DNA from: Thermoanaerobaculaceae bacterium
GTDB lineage: Bacteria; Acidobacteriota; Thermoanaerobaculia; Thermoanaerobaculales; Thermoanaerobaculaceae
Reading direction: 5' to 3'
DNA: 43,597 bases
NCBI GenBank assembly: GCA_013388425.1
Contig: JACADV010000109.1
Coordinates: 1 to 43,597 of the forward strand
In this document: positions 39,845-43,597 of the stretch, one piece after another
Layout of the letters: the number at the start of each line of letters is the position of its first letter
Position numbering within the stretch: position 1 is the first letter of the stretch
Notes under the pieces: generated by a model
Databases searched by the model: none
Told to the model about the DNA's origin: nothing
The model's input: the letters and a program-made list of their open reading frames with translations, nothing else
Position numbers and translations under genes: made by a program

Positions 39845-40369
39845 ATGACCCGGTTGACCCCACTCGAGATCCAGCGCGCCTCCTTCCCCCGCCGCCTGCA
39901 GGGGCTCGATCCGGAGGCGGTTCGCACGTTCCTCTCCCAGGTGGCTGAACAGGTGGAGGAGGACGCCCGCCAGCGCGGGGAACTGCGCGCGCAGATCGCC
40001 AAGCTCACGCGGGAGGTGGACGAGTACCGCCAGAGGGTGGACGCGGTGAACGAGGCGTTGGTAGCCGCCCAACACAGCGCGGAACAGACCTTGGCGAAGG
40101 CGGAGGCGGAAGCGCAGCGCATCATTGCCGAGGCGCAGACCCTGGCCGACCGGCTCGTCGAAGAGGCGACGCGGCGCACCGAAACTCTAGAGCAGGTGGT
40201 GGCACAACTCCGCACCCACCGGCGCACTGCCCGCGCCGACCTCAAGCGGCTCGCCGAGATTCTTGCCGGCGTGATCGCGGATGACGAGGCTGCGGAGCAG
40301 CGCGAGGGGGACGTGTCGAAGCTGAGCGTGCTGCGGCCCCGCGATCGGCGCACCCGGAGCGAGCGCTGA
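39845..40369 (+). CDS. DivIVA-domain coiled-coil protein
   Basis: A 174-residue protein. The N-terminal membrane-curvature module reads LTPLEIQRASFPRRLQGLDP, then EAVRTFLSQVAEQVEEDARQ, typical of DivIVA/GpsB. A long coiled coil (about 40-150) follows. Such proteins sit at division sites or poles and recruit partners. GAGGAGGG precedes the ATG. Confidence 0.9.
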   Translation: MTRLTPLEIQRASFPRRLQGLDPEAVRTFLSQVAEQVEEDARQRGELRAQIAKLTREVDEYRQRVDAVNEALVAAQHSAEQTLAKAEAEAQRIIAEAQTLADRLVEEATRRTETLEQVVAQLRTHRRTARADLKRLAEILAGVIADDEAAEQREGDVSKLSVLRPRDRRTRSER

Positions 40370-40395
40370 GCAGACCGGAGGGGATTGGGGGTCCC

Positions 40396-40415
40396 GGCCG
40401 GCAAGGGGGCCGGCC
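40396..40415 (+). terminator. Hairpin between the DivIVA gene and hutI
   Basis: GGCCGGC-AAGGGG-GCCGGCC forms a 7-bp stem, extendable by two C-G pairs past a bulge. It may end the DivIVA transcript; there is no T-run, and it overlaps the likely true start region of hutI. Confidence 0.4.
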
Positions 40416-40446
40416 CGGCTCGCTCCTGCTCCGCGGGGCACGTTCC

Positions 40447-41703
40447 GTGGCCACCCCGCTGGGATCGGAGGCGGTACGCGGGCCCGAGCAGGGGCATCTT
40501 GCTGTCTTTCCCGGTGCGGTGGTGCGCTGCGAGGGGGGCGTGATCACCTTCGTGGGGAGCGAGGCGGAGCACGCCCGCCACTTTTCCCCACCCGATGAGG
40601 TCCTCGAGCTCGAGGGCGGCACGGTCCTGCCCGGCTTCGTGGACCCCCACACCCACCTCCCCTTTGCCGGCTACCGCGAGGACGAGTTCGACCGGCGTGC
40701 ACGTGGCGAGACCTACGCCCAGATTGCCGCCAGCGGGGGGGGCATCGTGAAGACCGTGGCGGCCACGCGGCAGACCAGCGAAGAGGAGCTCCTGACCCTC
40801 ACCCTCGCCCGCCTCGACCGCCAGCTGCTGGCTGGCACCACCACCACCGAGGCCAAGTCCGGGTACGGGCTGGAGCGGGACACCGAGCTCAAGCAACTGC
40901 GCGTGCTGCGCACGGCGGCCGAGCGTCACCCGGTGGAGATTGCCGCCACTGCCATGCCGGCCCACGAGGTCCCCCCCGAGTGGCGCCACGACCCGGACGG
41001 CTACGTTGCCCTCGTGCGCCGCGACATCTACCCGGCCATTGCTGCCGCAGGGCTAGCCGAGGGGGTGGACGTCTTCTGCGAACGGGGGGTGTTCTCCCCT
41101 GCCCAGACCAGGCTCCTGCTGGCGGACGCCCCGCGCTACGGGTGGCGGATCCACCTCCACGCGGACGAACTGTCGGAGCTGGGGGGCGCGGAGCTGGCGG
41201 CGGAGCTGGGCGCCGCCTCTGCCTCGCACCTGCTCCACGTTTCCGACGCAGGCATCGAGGCCCTGGCGCGAGCTGGCGTGGTGGCGGTGGTGCTGCCCGG
41301 CGTGTCGTTCTTCCTCCGCGACCGCTACGCCCCCCTCCGTCGCCTCATTGCTGCGGGGGTGCCGGTGGCCCTGGCCACCGATTGCAACCCCGGCTCCTCG
41401 CCCACAGAGTCCATGCCCACGGTGATGGCCCTGGCCTGCCTAGGGGCGGGGATGTTCACCGAGGAGGCCATCGTGGCAGCCACCCTCAACGCCGCCGCGG
41501 TCCTTGGCCGCGCCCACCGCCTCGGCAGCATCGAACCTGGCAAGCAGGCGGATCTGGTGGTGCTGGACGCCCCGTCGCCCAAGCACCTCGTCTACCACTT
41601 CGGGGTCAACCTGGTGCGGCACGTGGTGAAGCACGGCCGGGTCGTGGTCCGCAACGGCCAACTCGCTACCACCTCCGGCACGGCTGCCACGCCATCCGAC
41701 TGA
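40447..41703 (+). CDS. hutI: Imidazolonepropionase
   Basis: An amidohydrolase of 418 residues from the GTG at 40447, third step of histidine breakdown (imidazolone propionate to N-formimino-glutamate). Metal ligands are in VDPHTHLPFAGYREDEF (HxH), later His in HLHADELSE, and D in ATDCNPGSSPTESMPTV. Substrate-site residues such as SGGGIVKTV and AKSGYGLERDTELKQLRVLR are conserved. In-frame sequence upstream (LLLRGARS before the GTG) looks like the family's first beta strand, so the true start may be a non-ATG codon near 40384-40426. No other hut gene is in the window. Confidence 0.94.
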   Translation: MATPLGSEAVRGPEQGHLAVFPGAVVRCEGGVITFVGSEAEHARHFSPPDEVLELEGGTVLPGFVDPHTHLPFAGYREDEFDRRARGETYAQIAASGGGIVKTVAATRQTSEEELLTLTLARLDRQLLAGTTTTEAKSGYGLERDTELKQLRVLRTAAERHPVEIAATAMPAHEVPPEWRHDPDGYVALVRRDIYPAIAAAGLAEGVDVFCERGVFSPAQTRLLLADAPRYGWRIHLHADELSELGGAELAAELGAASASHLLHVSDAGIEALARAGVVAVVLPGVSFFLRDRYAPLRRLIAAGVPVALATDCNPGSSPTESMPTVMALACLGAGMFTEEAIVAATLNAAAVLGRAHRLGSIEPGKQADLVVLDAPSPKHLVYHFGVNLVRHVVKHGRVVVRNGQLATTSGTAATPSD

Positions 41704-41817
41704 CCGTACGTTCCGCCTCGCAGCCACCCTGCGCTGCTGGAGGCGCCTCTGTCGAGACAGCGCTGCCAAGCGTCCTGCCCCACGGTGCGCCACGCCACAT
41801 AGCGGTCAACAGTGGTA

Positions 41818-43257
41818 TCAGTTGTCGGCCGCTCCCTCGGAAACCAACAGGCCCGGCCCGCACGGCGTGAGGTCAAAGCCCAAGCGGCGCAGTTCCCTTG
41901 TGTGGTAGTAGGGCTCCCAGGAGTCTGCCAGCACGACCGGTCTTCCCGACCTCAGGCCAGCGCGAATGCGTGCCGCAAGGTTGCCGGCCGGATCGGGCGC
42001 GACCTTAGCGTCATCTACTGCAGTGGGCACGATCTCGACGTCAGGGCGCAACCCACCCCGGAGCTGGACGAGGCGCAGGACGGCGCCGGGGTTGAAGTCA
42101 GCGAGCACCAGGGAGCGCTCGGGCACGACGGCGAGAAGCGCGCGCGCATAGCTCTCCGGCCCGTGGTAGCAGCACTTCCAAGGGGAGAGAAAGTAGCTGG
42201 CGTTGTCGCGACCGCTCAGGTGGCGGGCGCCGAGATCACCGAAGGAGACGGCGTGCGCCGCCAGCGGGGCGAGGAGGTACAGCCCGGTCTGGAGCAGAAT
42301 GTGCGCCACTCGCCCGAGCCTGCCGAGGCGAACAGGCCAAAGCGCGAGGCCGCCGACCACGAGGAACGAGCTCATGACGTGGGCGCGAAACGGGCTATAG
42401 GTGGAGACGACGACCACCAGGGCCACCACTGCGAGAATCGCAGCGGTCGTGGGCCCCTCGCCACCTGCCGGCCTGCCGCGACGGCCAAAGACCACGGCAA
42501 GCACGCCCAGCGGCCCGAGCGCAAAAAGGAGCAGGACGAGGAGGCGAGCGACCCCTCCGGGTGCGCGGGAGAGCTCGAGGAACGATCCCACGTGCCAGCC
42601 CCAGCTCGTAGGGGTTCCGGCGAGGTAGCCAGTCAATGGGTCAGGTGGGGCACCGAGCACCGCGAGCCACACTGGAGCCCCACCGACCACCCCGCCCACC
42701 ACCAACGCCAGCCACCGTCGCCGTGGGACTGCCAGCAGCGCCGGCACGGTCAGGAAGAGCGTGAAGGCGTGCACGGCGAGGGCGAGGCCAGCGAGGGAAC
42801 CGGCGAGCAGGGCGCGCTTGCGGCGATCGGCCGCCGAAGCTGCGAGAACGCAGCCCAAGGAGAGGGCAAGCGCTGGAGCGTACGTCTCGGTGAGCGTCGA
42901 GGCCCACCACAGCGGGTGAGCAACGAGGGCAATGGCCGCCGCCGTGTGGGCGGCGCGCGCATCTCCGTGGCGCTGCACAACGGCAAGGAAGAGCAGGCCA
43001 ACAACGGCGGCACCAGCAGCTGCGGAAAGTAGGTTGAGGCTGGAAACCGGGTCGAGCCACGGGGTGAGGGCAAGCCAGACGCGCGCCATCACGACCCATC
43101 CCGGGTGGTCGCCGGGGTTGAAGCTGGGCAGGTACGAGGCCAGGGCGTAGATCGTGAGTTTGGCGCTGTCCGCCCACATCGGCCCCCGTGCGCCGGTGGC
43201 CGCGTACAGGCCCAACGCAGCAAGAGCCCAAATAAGGCCGGGCCATCTGCGTGGCAT
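41818..43257 (-). CDS. DUF2723-type multi-pass membrane protein
   Basis: A 479-residue protein with about ten hydrophobic helices in residues 1-330 and a soluble C-terminal domain (about 340-479). The N-terminal loop MWADSAKLTIYALASYLPSF followed by NPGDHPGW resembles the acidic first-loop motif of GT-C glycosyltransferases grouped as DUF2723. Such enzymes use polyprenyl-linked sugars outside the membrane, possibly for protein O-glycosylation. The C-terminal part has LADFNPGAVLRLVQLRGG and LADSWEPYYHTRELRRLGFD, seen in the family. It is convergent with hutI (114 bp apart, no clear terminator seen). Confidence 0.75.
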   Translation of the reverse strand: MPRRWPGLIWALAALGLYAATGARGPMWADSAKLTIYALASYLPSFNPGDHPGWVVMARVWLALTPWLDPVSSLNLLSAAAGAAVVGLLFLAVVQRHGDARAAHTAAAIALVAHPLWWASTLTETYAPALALSLGCVLAASAADRRKRALLAGSLAGLALAVHAFTLFLTVPALLAVPRRRWLALVVGGVVGGAPVWLAVLGAPPDPLTGYLAGTPTSWGWHVGSFLELSRAPGGVARLLVLLLFALGPLGVLAVVFGRRGRPAGGEGPTTAAILAVVALVVVVSTYSPFRAHVMSSFLVVGGLALWPVRLGRLGRVAHILLQTGLYLLAPLAAHAVSFGDLGARHLSGRDNASYFLSPWKCCYHGPESYARALLAVVPERSLVLADFNPGAVLRLVQLRGGLRPDVEIVPTAVDDAKVAPDPAGNLAARIRAGLRSGRPVVLADSWEPYYHTRELRRLGFDLTPCGPGLLVSEGAADN

Positions 43258-43498
43258 GCCGGGATGCTAGCACGCGGGGGTTTCGCGTGGGTGCAGCCGC
43301 ACCCTGGCGCCCGCAGCCCCTCGACATGCGCACACCGCCGCGGCAGCCGGATCACCGCCCCCGTGGCGTCGTGCTCGGCATGCTCGGCGGCGAACTAGCG
43401 CTCCGGCGCCTCGTGCGACCTCGCGGGAGGCTGGGGCGGTGAAGCAGGGGGATCGAAGGCACCCCAGGGAGCCAAATCTCCGGGGTGATGCCCCGTGC

Positions 43499-43597
43499 TC
43501 AGGCGCGCTCGAGCTTGGCCAGGGAAGGGATGAGCGTCTTCCGGCCCACCCGGTCGAAGAAAATCACGAGCCTGGTCTGGGCTGCCCCCGCCTGGAC
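43499..43597 (-). CDS. C-terminal end of a UvrD/PcrA-type helicase (partial)
   Basis: The last 32 codons of a gene entering from the right edge, ending RLVIFFDRVGRKTLIPSLAK then LERA and stop. This resembles the small Tudor-like C-terminal domain of UvrD/PcrA helicases (pattern V-F-D-x-x-G-x-K-x-L-x-x-x-x-A-x-L). The helicase motifs themselves lie outside the window, so the call rests on a short segment. The 241 bp between it and the DUF2723 gene hold nothing I can support. Confidence 0.55.
   Translation of the reverse strand, partial: VQAGAAQTRLVIFFDRVGRKTLIPSLAKLERA

Noticed and set aside
43251-43442. Small plus-strand frame in the gap near the right edge
   Set aside because: Arg/Pro-rich translation, no ribosome site, and it starts inside the opposite gene's start region.

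Overview
The window is GC-rich, compactly coded bacterial chromosome, with no phage, insertion sequence or CRISPR array visible. The gene set (lipoprotein signal peptides, an MsbA-like exporter start, DnaG/RpoD, B12-dependent ribonucleotide reductase, hutI, a beta-eliminating lyase, an OPT transporter, ClpB, a selenoprotein) suggests a Gram-negative-type, possibly anaerobic or thermophilic heterotroph. Acidobacteriota is my best guess, but this is inference from gene content only.

Layout. 1-3150: start of an MsbA-like exporter (minus, cut by the window edge), an M19 dipeptidase, a TrhA/hemolysin-III membrane protein and an orphan lipoprotein. 3153-10230: a minus-strand export operon read from a promoter near 10200-10227. 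It holds a C39-peptidase ABC transporter, a membrane-anchored NEW3-domain protein, an ABC ATPase and an ABC-2 permease. Two gene remnants follow: the N-terminus of a sigma-54 activator and the SPASM C-terminus of a radical SAM maturase. This looks like the partly eroded export half of a peptide (RiPP-type) system. 10286-13242: a catalase-peroxidase (katG) fossil, a tryptophanase-family lyase, and a TlpA-like lipoprotein whose redox motif reads U-P-E-C, because an in-frame TGA replaces the first Cys and is followed by a SECIS-like hairpin. 13338-17812: a chalcone-isomerase-like protein, a 36-residue zinc-ribbon protein, nrdJ with a 21-bp palindromic operator candidate, and two tandem HU genes. 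17795-26728: a secreted protein of unknown function, rsgA, clpB, an OPT transporter and a glycosyltransferase. 26735-31187: a minus-strand overlapping cluster (GAF protein, lytic transglycosylase, YjbQ) divergent from a BamE-like lipoprotein.

31193-37691 is a macromolecular-synthesis operon, rpsU-mutS2-dnaG-rpoD, with mutS2 inserted between rpsU and dnaG. It is followed by a tRNA with anticodon CAT, a tightly packed run (zinc-ribbon coiled-coil protein, RNase HI, YggS, DivIVA-domain protein), hutI, a minus-strand DUF2723-type membrane protein, and the last codons of what looks like a UvrD/PcrA-type helicase.

Several promoters share TTGACA/TTGCAG, a 17-18 bp spacer, and a TAnnnT-like -10 box, which fits the RpoD encoded here. 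The most notable items are the UxxC selenoprotein (missed or split by standard gene calling), the C39/NEW3/ABC-2 operon with its deletion scar, the katG fossil and the nrdJ operator.
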